Part shown: piece after piece, positions 26,722 through 35,369 of the stretch
How the letters are laid out: the number at the start of each line of letters is the position of its first letter
Numbering within the stretch: the first letter of the stretch is position 1
Source: JAHFPN01 sp963765745
GTDB lineage: Bacteria > Pseudomonadota > Alphaproteobacteria > Rhizobiales > Xanthobacteraceae
Direction: 5' to 3'
Assembly: GCA_963765745.1 (NCBI GenBank)
Contig: CAVXXM010000013.1
Span: 62,001 to 126,000 of the forward strand
DNA: 64,000 nucleotides
The notes under the pieces: model-generated
The model's input: only the letters and a program-made list of their open reading frames with translations
The model's database searches: none
What the model was told of the DNA's origin: nothing
Program-made: the position numbers and the translations under genes

Positions 26722-27498
26722 TCACTCGGCGGCGGCCGAGCCTGGTTCCAGGCCCTCGTCGCTGCCCATAGCAGCGGTGATCCGCGCATGCATCTGCCGC
26801 AATGCCGCACGGTCGGCGCGCGCGGCGGAATCGATCTTCAATTCCAGGCAAACGCTCGCCGGCACCCGCAGCACGAGGATGCGGTCGGCCATTTCGAGCG
26901 CGTCGTCGATCCGGTGGGTAACGAGAAGACAGGTCTTTTTCCATTCGCGGGCGATGCGCGTGAAGTCGCGCCGCAAGGTCTGCGAAGTCACGTGGTCGAG
27001 CTGGCTGAAGGACTCGTCGAGCAGCACGATCTCGGGATCGACGGCGAGCGCGCGGGCGAGCGAAACGCGCTGGCGCATGCCGCCGGAAAGCTCATGCAGG
27101 TATTTCCCCTCGGCACCGGCAAGATCGACGCGGGCGAGCCACGCAGTCGCGATCTCGCGCGCCTCCTCCTTGGAACGGCCAAGAATCAGAAGTCCGAGCT
27201 CCACGTTCTCGACCGCGGTGCGCCAAGGCAAGAGCCGGTCGTTCTGGAAGCTCACGGCAAGCTTGCCGCGCAGATCGCGGAAATGAAGATACGGATCGAC
27301 GCCGGCGACGCGCACCGTGCCGCGATCGGCGGGGATCGTTCCCATCACGATGTTCAGCACCGTGGTCTTGCCCGCCCCGGTGCGCCCGAGCAGCGCCACG
27401 ATCTCGCCGCGCGCCACCTCGAAGCCGATGTCGTCGACCGCGACGACCTGGCCGAAGGTCTTGCGCACATTCGCAAGCTCGATGACGGCGGCGCTCAT
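26722..27498 (-). CDS. ABC transporter ATPase, NitT/TauT (sulfonate/nitrate/taurine) family
   Basis: 258-residue import ATPase. Walker A is GRTGAGKTT, the signature LSGGMRQRVSLARA, Walker B IVLLDESFSQLD and the switch His in LVTHRIDDALEMAD. It forms an ATGA overlap with the permease gene upstream, and the order is binding protein - permease - ATPase. The substrate is not set; the neighbouring aldolase and thiolase suggest an organic acid rather than nitrate. Confidence 0.9.
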   Translation of the reverse strand: MSAAVIELANVRKTFGQVVAVDDIGFEVARGEIVALLGRTGAGKTTVLNIVMGTIPADRGTVRVAGVDPYLHFRDLRGKLAVSFQNDRLLPWRTAVENVELGLLILGRSKEEAREIATAWLARVDLAGAEGKYLHELSGGMRQRVSLARALAVDPEIVLLDESFSQLDHVTSQTLRRDFTRIAREWKKTCLLVTHRIDDALEMADRILVLRVPASVCLELKIDSAARADRAALRQMHARITAAMGSDEGLEPGSAAAE

Positions 27499-28311
27499 CG
27501 GACCTCCAGCTCCGGCCGCCAGCGCAAGAAGCGCTTCTCGACCGCGTTGATGGCCGGCTTGCAGCGACAAAGAGAGCGCGATCAGGAAGAAGGTCCAGGC
27601 GAGCAATTGATCGATCTGGAAATTCGAATGAGCCAGCCCCATGCGCGAACCGACGCCGATCGCGGAAGCGATCAGCTCGGCGAAGATCGTCATGCGGATG
27701 GCGTAACCGATCACCGATTTCGTGGTGAGAAAGATGTACTGCACGATGTGCGGGCCGATCAGATAGCGCATCACCTGCCAGCGCGTCGGCCGGAAGCTCT
27801 CGACCATGTCGAGCAGATCCTTCGGCAGCGCGCGAATGCCCTCATAGACGTTGAGCGCGTAGAACGGGAGCAGGATCACCACCAGGATGAAGATGATGCG
27901 CGTCTCCGGGTCCTTGAACCAGAAGATCGCGATCAGCATCCAGGAGAGCGCCGGCACGCCGGTATCGATGATGACGAGCGCGCGCAGATAGGGCCGCACC
28001 GCAGGCAGCATGCCCATGACGACGCCGAACACGATGCCGAGCAGCATGGAGAAAGCCACGGCGGCGATCAGGCGCAGGATGGTGACGAAGACGTGGGTGT
28101 AGTCCTGGAAGAAAAGCTTGCGCGCGGCTTCCAGCACTTTGAGCGGCGACGGCATGATGTAGTCGGGGACGTAGCGGCTCGCGATCTCCATCGCGGCGAT
28201 CAAGGCGATCACGACGACGATGGTGGCGAAGGTCTCGTGGCGCAGCGAACGGTCGGTACGGAAGCCCGCGCCGGACGGCTCGATGCTGTCGATCGAAACG
28301 GGTTTGTTCAC
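27495..28311 (-). CDS. ABC transporter permease, NitT/TauT family, one-base break
   Basis: Membrane subunit with about six hydrophobic segments. The permease EAA-like loop lies around ESFRPTRWQVMRYLIGPHIV. The GTG start at 28311 begins VNKPVSIDS. Near the C-terminus the frame shifts at about 27553; removal of one base gives LSLQAGINAVEKRFLRWRPE and a TGA that overlaps the ATPase ATG by 4 bases. Corrected length is 271 residues. Confidence 0.87.
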
Positions 28312-28334
28312 GCCGATTACTCGATACGGCCCGC

Positions 28335-29333
28335 TCAGCTGGAGACGAAGAAGCCCTTGTCGATGGCGCGGGAGAAAATGCCGTTGCGGGTGAGGAACTC
28401 GCTCGCGGCGAGGAAGGTCTTGCGGCCCTCGTCTTCGAGCGCCGAGATATAGCTGAAGCGCATGCGGCCGGAGCTGAAGGCCAACTTCAAGACTTCCGGC
28501 GGCAGATACGTGTTCTTGCCCGCGGATTCGATGGCGGCGGCGGTATTGGCGTTGATGCCGTCGATGCAATCCTTGAAGACGCGGTTGAGCTTGGCGCCGA
28601 TCGTCGGGTCCTTGGCGGTGAGCTCCTTGCGCACGGCCATGCCGAAATAGGGCAGATCGCGGCCGGTCTTCGCCTTGTATGCCTCGCCGACGTTGTAGAT
28701 CACCTTTAGGTCGGGCCGGCGCAGCAACGCGGCGCTGATCGAGGTCTCCCACGAGAGCGCGGCATCGGCGCGATCGGCCATCAGCATGCTCAAGGGCGCC
28801 ATCGGGTTGTCGCTGCTCTGAATTTGAACGTGCTTCTCGAGATCGATGCCCTCGAATTCGCGGATCACCGCGCTGGAAATCTTGTAGGTGCTGCTCGCCA
28901 GCGGTGCCGCGAGCGTCTTGCCTTTGAGCTCGGCCAACGTCTTCGCGCCGTTGGCGGGCGCCAGCATGTTGAGCATGGTCCCGGTCGAGAATGTGCCGAG
29001 GAGCTCGCACGGAACGCCCGCGAGATAGCGCAGCGCATAGGCGTCCCAGCCGCCGAATCCGATCTCGTAGGCGCCGGCGACGAAATCGCCCTGTACGGTG
29101 GAAAGGGTGGAGTAGATTTTCGGCTCGGCGAATTTCAGCCCGTGCTTCTCGTCGAGCTTGTTGGTGAGGATATAGTCGGTGAGCATGATGATGACGCCGG
29201 GCGTGAGCACGCCGGAGCGCAGCGGCGCCGATTGGGCCGCGGCCGAGGGCAACCAGAGCCCCAGGCTCAACGCCGAGCTGCTCGCCGCAGCGCCCTTCAG
29301 CATCGCGCGCCGCGAAAGTCCGCGCCGCCGCAT
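28335..29333 (-). CDS. ABC transporter substrate-binding protein, NitT/TauT family
   Basis: 332-residue periplasmic binding protein. The start at 29333 has a GGAGG ribosome-binding site and gives a twin-arginine-like leader (RRRGLSRRAMLKGAAASSSA) with cleavage after AAAQS or nearby. The mature part is an SsuA/NMT1-like fold (GAYEIGFGGWDAYALRYLAG, then LKGKTLAAPLASSTYK). It lies 23 bases upstream of the permease gene. The ligand is unknown. Confidence 0.88.
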   Translation of the reverse strand: MRRRGLSRRAMLKGAAASSSALSLGLWLPSAAAQSAPLRSGVLTPGVIIMLTDYILTNKLDEKHGLKFAEPKIYSTLSTVQGDFVAGAYEIGFGGWDAYALRYLAGVPCELLGTFSTGTMLNMLAPANGAKTLAELKGKTLAAPLASSTYKISSAVIREFEGIDLEKHVQIQSSDNPMAPLSMLMADRADAALSWETSISAALLRRPDLKVIYNVGEAYKAKTGRDLPYFGMAVRKELTAKDPTIGAKLNRVFKDCIDGINANTAAAIESAGKNTYLPPEVLKLAFSSGRMRFSYISALEDEGRKTFLAASEFLTRNGIFSRAIDKGFFVSS

Positions 29334-29458
29334 GGAAGCCTCCTTCGATCGCCCTGCCCCGCGAAGTTGCATCATGGGCGGTTTTGCAATCGGTGTCGAC
29401 CCGTTGGTACGGCTTCGGGATTCCCGCTAGATTTGCGCCCGCTCGGGAGGAACAAGGC

Positions 29459-30154
29459 ATGAAGCCGGTCGTCGTCCGCAAGATTCCGCGCCTCGCTCCA
29501 GCGATTTCAGCGCGGCTGAAAGAGCTCGGCAGCGCGACCGTGCACGAGGCAATCGGCCGGCGCGGGCTGATGAAGCCCTATATGCGGCCGGTCTGGCCCG
29601 GCGCGCAGATCGCCGGCCCCGCGGTGACCGCGCTCACGCACCCCGGCGACAACTGGATGATCCATGTGGCGGTCGAGCAATGCGAGAGAGGCGACGTCAT
29701 GGTGGTCGCCTGCAGCGCCGACTGCACCGACGGCATGTTCGGTGACGTGCTGGCGACCACGTTCATGGCGCGCGGCATTGCGGCACTGGTGATCGACGCG
29801 GGCGTGCGCGACGTGAAGAACCTGACCGAGATGAAATATCCGGTCTGGTCACGGGCAATCTCGGCCAAGGGCACGATCAAGGCGACGCCCGGCTCGGTGA
29901 ACATTCCGGTGGTCTGTGCCGGTGCGCTGGTGAACCCGGGCGACATCATCGTCGCCGACGACGACGGCGTCGTGGTGGTGCCGCGCGGCGAGGCGGAGGT
30001 CGCAATCGCCGCCGCGGAGAAGCGCGAAACCAACGAGAGCGAGAAGAAGAAACGCCTGGCCAGGGGCGAGCTCACGCTCGATCTCGACAAGATGCGGGAG
30101 CCGCTGCAAAAGCTCGGACTCACCTACGTCGACGATCTCAGCGAGCTGAAATGA
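29459..30154 (+). CDS. 4-carboxy-4-hydroxy-2-oxoadipate aldolase / RraA-fold protein
   Basis: 231-residue class II aldolase of the RraA-like fold, resembling LigK/ProA/GalC, which cleaves 4-carboxy-4-hydroxy-2-oxoadipate to pyruvate and oxaloacetate in protocatechuate 4,5-cleavage. Metal and substrate residues are visible in FGDVLATTF and VIDAGVRD. The start ATG at 29459 has GGGAGG upstream. It overlaps the next gene by ATGA. The full protocatechuate 4,5 pathway is not in the window, so its actual pathway is inference. Confidence 0.85.
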   Translation: MKPVVVRKIPRLAPAISARLKELGSATVHEAIGRRGLMKPYMRPVWPGAQIAGPAVTALTHPGDNWMIHVAVEQCERGDVMVVACSADCTDGMFGDVLATTFMARGIAALVIDAGVRDVKNLTEMKYPVWSRAISAKGTIKATPGSVNIPVVCAGALVNPGDIIVADDDGVVVVPRGEAEVAIAAAEKRETNESEKKKRLARGELTLDLDKMREPLQKLGLTYVDDLSELK

Positions 30155-31056
30155 CCGAAAAGATCGCGCTCATCGGCTTCGGCGAGGCCGGCCGCAATAT
30201 CGGCGGCGGACTGGTGGCCGAGGCGAAAGCGCGTGTTTCCGCCTATGACCTGCTCGCCGGCGAGAAACCGATGGCCGATGCGGCGTGCGCGGCCGGCGTC
30301 GACTTGAAGACAGCCATCGGACCAGCGCTCGAAGGCGCGAGCGTCGTGTTCTCGCTGGTGACCGCTTCTTCCGCCGTCGATGCCGCGCGCGCGGCGGCGA
30401 AGCATCTCAAGGCCGGGCAGACCTATATCGACTTCAACTCGGTCTCGCCCATGACCAAGCAGAAGGTCGCCGACGCGCTCACGCCTTCGGGCGCGGACTT
30501 CGTCGAGTCCGCGATCATGGCGCCGGTGCCCGGCCCGGGGCATCGCGTGCCGGTGCTGGTTTCCGGACCCAAGGCGGCGGCGCTCATGGCCCGGCTGAAC
30601 GCGCTCGGCATGCGTCTCGAGCTCGCCGGCGAGCGGATCGGCGATGCGTCGCTCTCCAAAATGCTGCGCTCCATCTTCATCAAGGGCATCGAGGCGCTCC
30701 TGCTCGAGGGGCTGATCGCGGCGCATCGCGTCGGTCTCGAAGACCGGATTCTGGATTCCGTCCAGCAGACTGTGCCGGGCATCGATTGGAAAGAAGCCGC
30801 GTCCTATTATCTCGAACGCACCGCCAAGCACGGCGCGCGGCGTGCAGCGGAAATGCATGAGTCGGCGGCGACGGTCGCCGAGCTCGGTCTGGATCCGGTG
30901 CTCACGTCCGCCATCGCGCGCCGGATCGAGTGGGCGCACCATCAACTGAAGGACGTGCGCTGGCCCGAGGGCGGGCCCAAGAGCTACCAGGAGGTGCTTG
31001 CCGCGATCGAGGCCAAGCTGCTGCCAAGGGGCGGCAAGCGCGAGGCGGCGGAATAG
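30151..31056 (+). CDS. NAD(P)-dependent 6-phosphogluconate dehydrogenase-like protein (DUF1932)
   Basis: 301-residue oxidoreductase. The Rossmann motif GFGEAGRNIGGGL is at residues 9-21 and the middle has FNSVSPMTKQKVADAL. The C-terminal DUF1932-type helical domain holds KMLRSIFIKGIEALLLEGL. Overlap with the aldolase gene (ATGA) implies one pathway, possibly a hydroxy- or keto-acid reductase step. Substrate not known. Confidence 0.82.
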   Translation: MTEKIALIGFGEAGRNIGGGLVAEAKARVSAYDLLAGEKPMADAACAAGVDLKTAIGPALEGASVVFSLVTASSAVDAARAAAKHLKAGQTYIDFNSVSPMTKQKVADALTPSGADFVESAIMAPVPGPGHRVPVLVSGPKAAALMARLNALGMRLELAGERIGDASLSKMLRSIFIKGIEALLLEGLIAAHRVGLEDRILDSVQQTVPGIDWKEAASYYLERTAKHGARRAAEMHESAATVAELGLDPVLTSAIARRIEWAHHQLKDVRWPEGGPKSYQEVLAAIEAKLLPRGGKREAAE

Positions 31057-31127
31057 CCGTCGCGATTGGCAAGCACCGCCGGTGTGCTAAGCCTGACGCG
31101 GCAGAGTGGATCAGGCGTACGGGTCAA

Positions 31128-32081
31128 GTGTTGGACGGGTCAAAATTCGAACTTGAAGGCAAGCGCGTCTGGGTCGCCGGCCATACCGGCATGGTCGGTA
31201 GCGCAATCGTGCGCCGGCTCGGGCGCGAGCGCTGCGAGATCATCGTTGCCGGACGCGATATTCTCGACCTGCGCCGGCAGACCGACGTCGAGAATTGGAT
31301 CGCGGAGGCCAATCCCGACGCGGTGATCGTCGCCGCGGCGACCGTCGGCGGAATTCTCGCCAACGACACGCGTCCCGCGGAATTCCTCTACGACAATCTG
31401 GTGATCGAATCGAACATCATCGAGGCCGCGCGCCGAAACGGCGTGCGAAAGCTCCTGTTCCTCGGCTCGTCCTGCATCTATCCGCGGCTCGCGCCGCAGC
31501 CCATGCGCGAAGATGCATTCCTGACCGGCCCGCTCGAGCCTACCAACCAGTGGTACGCGGTCGCGAAGATTTCAGGAATCATGCTGTGCCGCGCCTATCG
31601 CCGCCAGTACGGCTGCGATTTCATCTCGGCGATGCCGACCAATCTTTACGGTCCCGGCGACGGCTATGACGCAATGTCGAGCCACGTCGTACCGGCGCTG
31701 ATCGCCAAGGCGCACGCGGCGAAAAAAGCCGGCAGCGGCGAGATCGTGGTGTGGGGAACGGGCTCGCCGCGGCGCGAATTCATGTATGTCGATGACGCCG
31801 CCGATGCGCTGGTGTTCCTGCTGCGCAACTATTCGGCGGAGGACCACGTCAATATCGGCGTCGGAGCCGACGTGACGATTCGCGAGCTGGCGGAGACGAT
31901 TGCGCGGATTGTAGGCGTCGAGAGCCGTTTGCGCTTCGATGCCGGCAAGCCCGACGGCATGCCCCGCAAGCTCATGGATTCCAGCCGTATCCGCGCCATG
32001 GGATGGGAGCCAAAGACGAATCTGGAGGATGGACTACGCCAAGCCTATACTTGGTATGTCGAGCATGTCGCGGGGCGTTGA
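31128..32081 (+). CDS. fcl: GDP-L-fucose synthase (GDP-4-keto-6-deoxymannose epimerase/reductase)
   Basis: Extended SDR of 317 residues making GDP-L-fucose for surface glycans. The Rossmann motif is VAGHTGMVGSAI at the N-terminus, and the catalytic Ser/Tyr/Lys region is GSSCIYPR then WYAVAKISGIML. The Fcl-typical PTNLYGPGDGYD and RREFMYVDDAADA blocks are present. Start is GTG 31128 (a TTG one codon later is possible). No gmd gene is near; the next gene is a glycosyltransferase. Confidence 0.9.
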   Translation: MLDGSKFELEGKRVWVAGHTGMVGSAIVRRLGRERCEIIVAGRDILDLRRQTDVENWIAEANPDAVIVAAATVGGILANDTRPAEFLYDNLVIESNIIEAARRNGVRKLLFLGSSCIYPRLAPQPMREDAFLTGPLEPTNQWYAVAKISGIMLCRAYRRQYGCDFISAMPTNLYGPGDGYDAMSSHVVPALIAKAHAAKKAGSGEIVVWGTGSPRREFMYVDDAADALVFLLRNYSAEDHVNIGVGADVTIRELAETIARIVGVESRLRFDAGKPDGMPRKLMDSSRIRAMGWEPKTNLEDGLRQAYTWYVEHVAGR

Positions 32082-32123
32082 ACCCGGCGCATTTTCGTAC
32101 GCTCCGGGATCGTGTTTACGCAA

Positions 32124-33131
32124 ATGACCGACAGGGAACCCCCCGACAATTCCGACATTGCCGAGCGGCTGAAACGCCTCGAATTGGACCACGCGGAGCA
32201 TCGCGAACGGCTAGTGCATCTTGAAGAGTTGGTGCGCGACCGGATGAGCCGGTCGTTGCGGGACGCGGTGAGTCCGCAGCTTTGGAACTTCCGACAGCAC
32301 GCACCGCGCTTGCTCATGCTCCCGGAGTCCTATGCGGCGACCACGCTGCCGGCGAATGCACCGCGATTTGCGATCGTCACGCCGCATTTCAAGCAAGAGC
32401 ATTTCTTGAAAGTGACGATCGAGAGCGTGCTGTCGCAGGATTACCCTAACCTCGCCTATTGCGTACAGGACGCCGGATCGGGCGAGGAGACCCGTGCATT
32501 GCTCGAGAGCTATTCCGGCAAGCTCGTCTGGTACAGCAAATCGGACTCGGGACAAGCCCAAGCCATCAATCGCGGATTCCAACGCGTCTCGGGCGACTTG
32601 ATGGCTTATCTCAACAGCGACGACATGCTGTTGCCCGGCACGCTCGCATACGTGGCCCGCGCGTTTCAAAGCAATCCCGAGATCGATCTCGTCTACGGTC
32701 ACCGGATCTACATCGATGCGCAAGGCATGGAGATCGGACGCGCCGTGCTGCCGCCGCACGATCCCGAGACACTGAAGTGGATGGACTACATTCCACAGGA
32801 GACGCTGTTCTGGAGACGGCGCGTGTGGGACGCAATCGGACCGATGGATGAGAGCTTCCGTTTCGCCCTCGACTGGGACTTCATCGCCCGCGCGATGCAG
32901 GCCGGCTTCCGCTTCAAACGTCTACCCCGCTATCTTGGTTGCTTCCGCGTGCATGAATCCCAGAAGACGCTCACGCTGATGGATGTCGGCCACGAAGAGA
33001 TGCATCGTATCCGCGAGCTGACCCTCGGCCGGCGGCCCAAGCGGAACGAAGTGGATCGCGCCATACGACCGTACTTGCGCCGACAGGGGTTGTTCCACCG
33101 CCTGCATAAGATCGGCGTGCTCCGTTATTAG
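32124..33131 (+). CDS. Family 2 glycosyltransferase
   Basis: 335-residue inverting GT-A glycosyltransferase. A charged helical N-terminus (residues 1-55) leads to FAIVTPHFKQEHFLKVTIES, the nucleotide-binding region QDAGSGEE, the metal motif LNSDDMLLPG, and the acceptor region QETLFWRRRVWD followed by ALDWDFIARAM. It likely adds a sugar, perhaps the fucose from the adjacent fcl product, to an exopolysaccharide or lipopolysaccharide; the link is inference. GTG at 32112 is an alternative start. Confidence 0.87.
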   Translation: MTDREPPDNSDIAERLKRLELDHAEHRERLVHLEELVRDRMSRSLRDAVSPQLWNFRQHAPRLLMLPESYAATTLPANAPRFAIVTPHFKQEHFLKVTIESVLSQDYPNLAYCVQDAGSGEETRALLESYSGKLVWYSKSDSGQAQAINRGFQRVSGDLMAYLNSDDMLLPGTLAYVARAFQSNPEIDLVYGHRIYIDAQGMEIGRAVLPPHDPETLKWMDYIPQETLFWRRRVWDAIGPMDESFRFALDWDFIARAMQAGFRFKRLPRYLGCFRVHESQKTLTLMDVGHEEMHRIRELTLGRRPKRNEVDRAIRPYLRRQGLFHRLHKIGVLRY

Positions 33132-33249
33132 TCGGCGGCGAAAAAGCACAGCGAACTCGGCCCACACGTACGCCCACGGGCGCAGTTCGGTTGTTCGCAA
33201 CTGCGAGGGTTTAAGGCTATATTCCCCCGCGGCCAACTGGAGGATTTCA

Positions 33250-34275
33250 ATGCGGATCGACGCGTACAATCACTTCTTCCCCAAGAAATACTACGAAAAG
33301 ATGGGCGAAGTGGGTGCCGGCCTGAAAGACATGTTCAACCGCACGCGCGCGATCCCGTGCATCCACGATCTCGACGAGCGCTTCCGCGTCATGGACATGT
33401 TCCAGGACTACGCGCAGGTGCTGTCGCTGCCGGCGCCGCGGCTCGAGGTGATCGCCAAGGGCGACCCCAAGGTCGCCGAGGAGCTCGCCAAGATCGGCAA
33501 TGACGGTCTAGCGGATCTGGTCGCCAAGTATCCCGACCGGTTCCCCGGTTTCGTCGCCCAGACGCCGATGATCGCCAAGGACGCCGGCGTCGCCGAGACC
33601 GAGCGCGCGATCAAGCAGCTCGGCGCGCTGGGCACGCAGATTTACACCAACGTGGGCGGCAAGCCGCTCGACCGGCCCGAATTCGAGCCGTTCTTCGCTG
33701 CGATGAACAAGCTCGGCAAGCCGATCTGGATTCATCCCGACCGGCCAGCGACGCATCCCGACTACATGGACGAGAAGAAATCGCTCTATGAGATCTGGTG
33801 GACGTTCGGCTGGCCCTACGAGACCAGCGTCGCCATGGCACGGCTGGTGTTCTCCAAGACGCTCGACAAATATCCGAACTTGAAGATCATCATCCATCAT
33901 CTCGGCGCGATGGTGCCCTATTTCGAAGGCCGCGTTGGGCCCGGCTGGGACCAGCTCGGCGCGCGCACCACGGACGAGGATTACGTGGCGCTGCGCAAGA
34001 GCCTGAAGAAACGCCCGCTCGATTATTTCAAGCAGGATTTCTACGCCGACTCCGCCGTGTTCGGCTCCAGGGCCGCTACCATCTGCGGACTTGAATTCTA
34101 TGGCGCCGATCGCGTCGTATTTGCCTCCGATAGTCCATTCGATCCCGAAAAGGGACCAGGCTATATCCGCGAGACCATCAAGATCCTGGACTCGCTCGAT
34201 CTGACGAAAGAGGCGCGCGACAAGATTTACTTCAAGAACCTGGAGGGGCTGGTCGGTAAGAAGCTCGTGAAATGA
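33250..34275 (+). CDS. Amidohydrolase-family protein (ACMSD / decarboxylase-like)
   Basis: 341-residue TIM-barrel metal enzyme similar to 2-amino-3-carboxymuconate semialdehyde decarboxylase and ring-acid decarboxylases. The N-terminal metal motif, usually HxH, is DAYNHFFP, so the first His is a Tyr. Other ligands are visible: WIHPDRPA, IIIHHLGAMVPYFEGR and FASDSPFDP. A GGAGG site precedes the ATG. It lies before a TAXI-TRAP transporter and a gentisate-type dioxygenase, so an aromatic acid role is likely. Confidence 0.83.
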   Translation: MRIDAYNHFFPKKYYEKMGEVGAGLKDMFNRTRAIPCIHDLDERFRVMDMFQDYAQVLSLPAPRLEVIAKGDPKVAEELAKIGNDGLADLVAKYPDRFPGFVAQTPMIAKDAGVAETERAIKQLGALGTQIYTNVGGKPLDRPEFEPFFAAMNKLGKPIWIHPDRPATHPDYMDEKKSLYEIWWTFGWPYETSVAMARLVFSKTLDKYPNLKIIIHHLGAMVPYFEGRVGPGWDQLGARTTDEDYVALRKSLKKRPLDYFKQDFYADSAVFGSRAATICGLEFYGADRVVFASDSPFDPEKGPGYIRETIKILDSLDLTKEARDKIYFKNLEGLVGKKLVK

Positions 34276-34398
34276 CGGCTGGCGGCCGTTCGAGATGCTG
34301 GAATCCCGGAAGAAATCCAGCACAATGCCGGCAGAAATCCCGCCTGATGGGGTTCAAGTACAAGAAGCGAAATTCAAATTCGGGAGGAGGAAAACGCA

Positions 34399-35369
34399 AT
34401 GTTTGAATCGATGAAACTCAGCCGCCGCGCCGCGCTCGCGGGCATGAGCGCCTCGGCGTTTGCATTGGCTACCGGACGCGCGCTCGCGCAAGCCATGGGC
34501 ATCGCCACCATGCAGCCCGGCACCCTCAACCACACGACTGGCTCGGCGATCGCCAAGGTGCTGAAGGAAAAGGCCGGCATCAACGCGCTCGTTCAGCCCA
34601 CCGCGGGCGAAGCGGTGCTCATCCCGCTCGTCGGCCGCGGCGAGGCCGAGCTCGGCATCGCCAATATCTCTGGAAGTGGTCAACGCAACCTCGGCGGCGG
34701 GCCGCCAGCAGGACCTTCGCCTTATCGGTTCGATCCACGCGCTGCGCGTCGCGTTCTGGGTGCGCAAGGACCAGCCGATGAAGACGATCGCCGATCTCAA
34801 GGGCAAGCGCGTGCCGATGGGCTTCTCCGCCATGCGCACGATCGACGTGCTGGTGAAGGCGATGCTGGCGACCGGCGGCCTGACCGAAAAGGACATCTCG
34901 CCGGTGTTGGTGCCCAACGTGATCCGCGACGCGGACGATTTCGTCTCCGGCGCATCGGACGTTCTCTTCTTCGCCTTCGGCGCGCCGAAGGTGCGCGAAG
35001 TGGACGCTACGGTCGGCGGCATCCGTGCACTGGAAATCCCCGCAGCCGGCATGGCAGCGTCGCAGAAGATCTTCCCCTACGGCTATCTCACGCAGGCTAC
35101 GCCGAGCCCGTTCTTCATCGGCGATCGACAAGCCGATGGGCGTCTATAGCTACGACAACATGCTGTTCACCAACTCCAAGGTGCCGGACGACGTCGTCTA
35201 CAAGATCATCGACACGATGGAGAAGAACAAGGCCGGGCTCGTCGAGATCCAGCCGGCGCTGCGCGAGTTCACCGCGGCAGGCCTCTACAAGAAGTACGAC
35301 GTCCCCTATCACCCCGGCGCCTTGAAGTACTTTAAGGAAAAGGGCTTCGAGCCTAAGGCGACGACGTGA
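34399..35369 (+). CDS. TAXI-family TRAP transporter solute-binding protein, two one-base breaks
   Basis: Periplasmic binding subunit with a leader RRAALAGMSASAFALATG and a TAXI-type start (GIATMQPGTLNHTTGSAIAKVL). The frame breaks twice: near 34669 (corrected ANILEVVNAT) and near 35121 (corrected FFIGIDKPMGV). Each is fixed by removing one base, giving 322 residues. The stop overlaps the GTG of the permease gene by 4 bases. Three recognisable pieces in consecutive frames leave little doubt about identity. Confidence 0.85.

Noticed and set aside
10085..35130. Programmed ribosomal frameshifting as the cause of the many frame breaks
   Set aside because: The breaks share no slippery sequence or downstream structure, occur in unrelated housekeeping genes, and are all one-base insertions. 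Sequence error is the simpler explanation.
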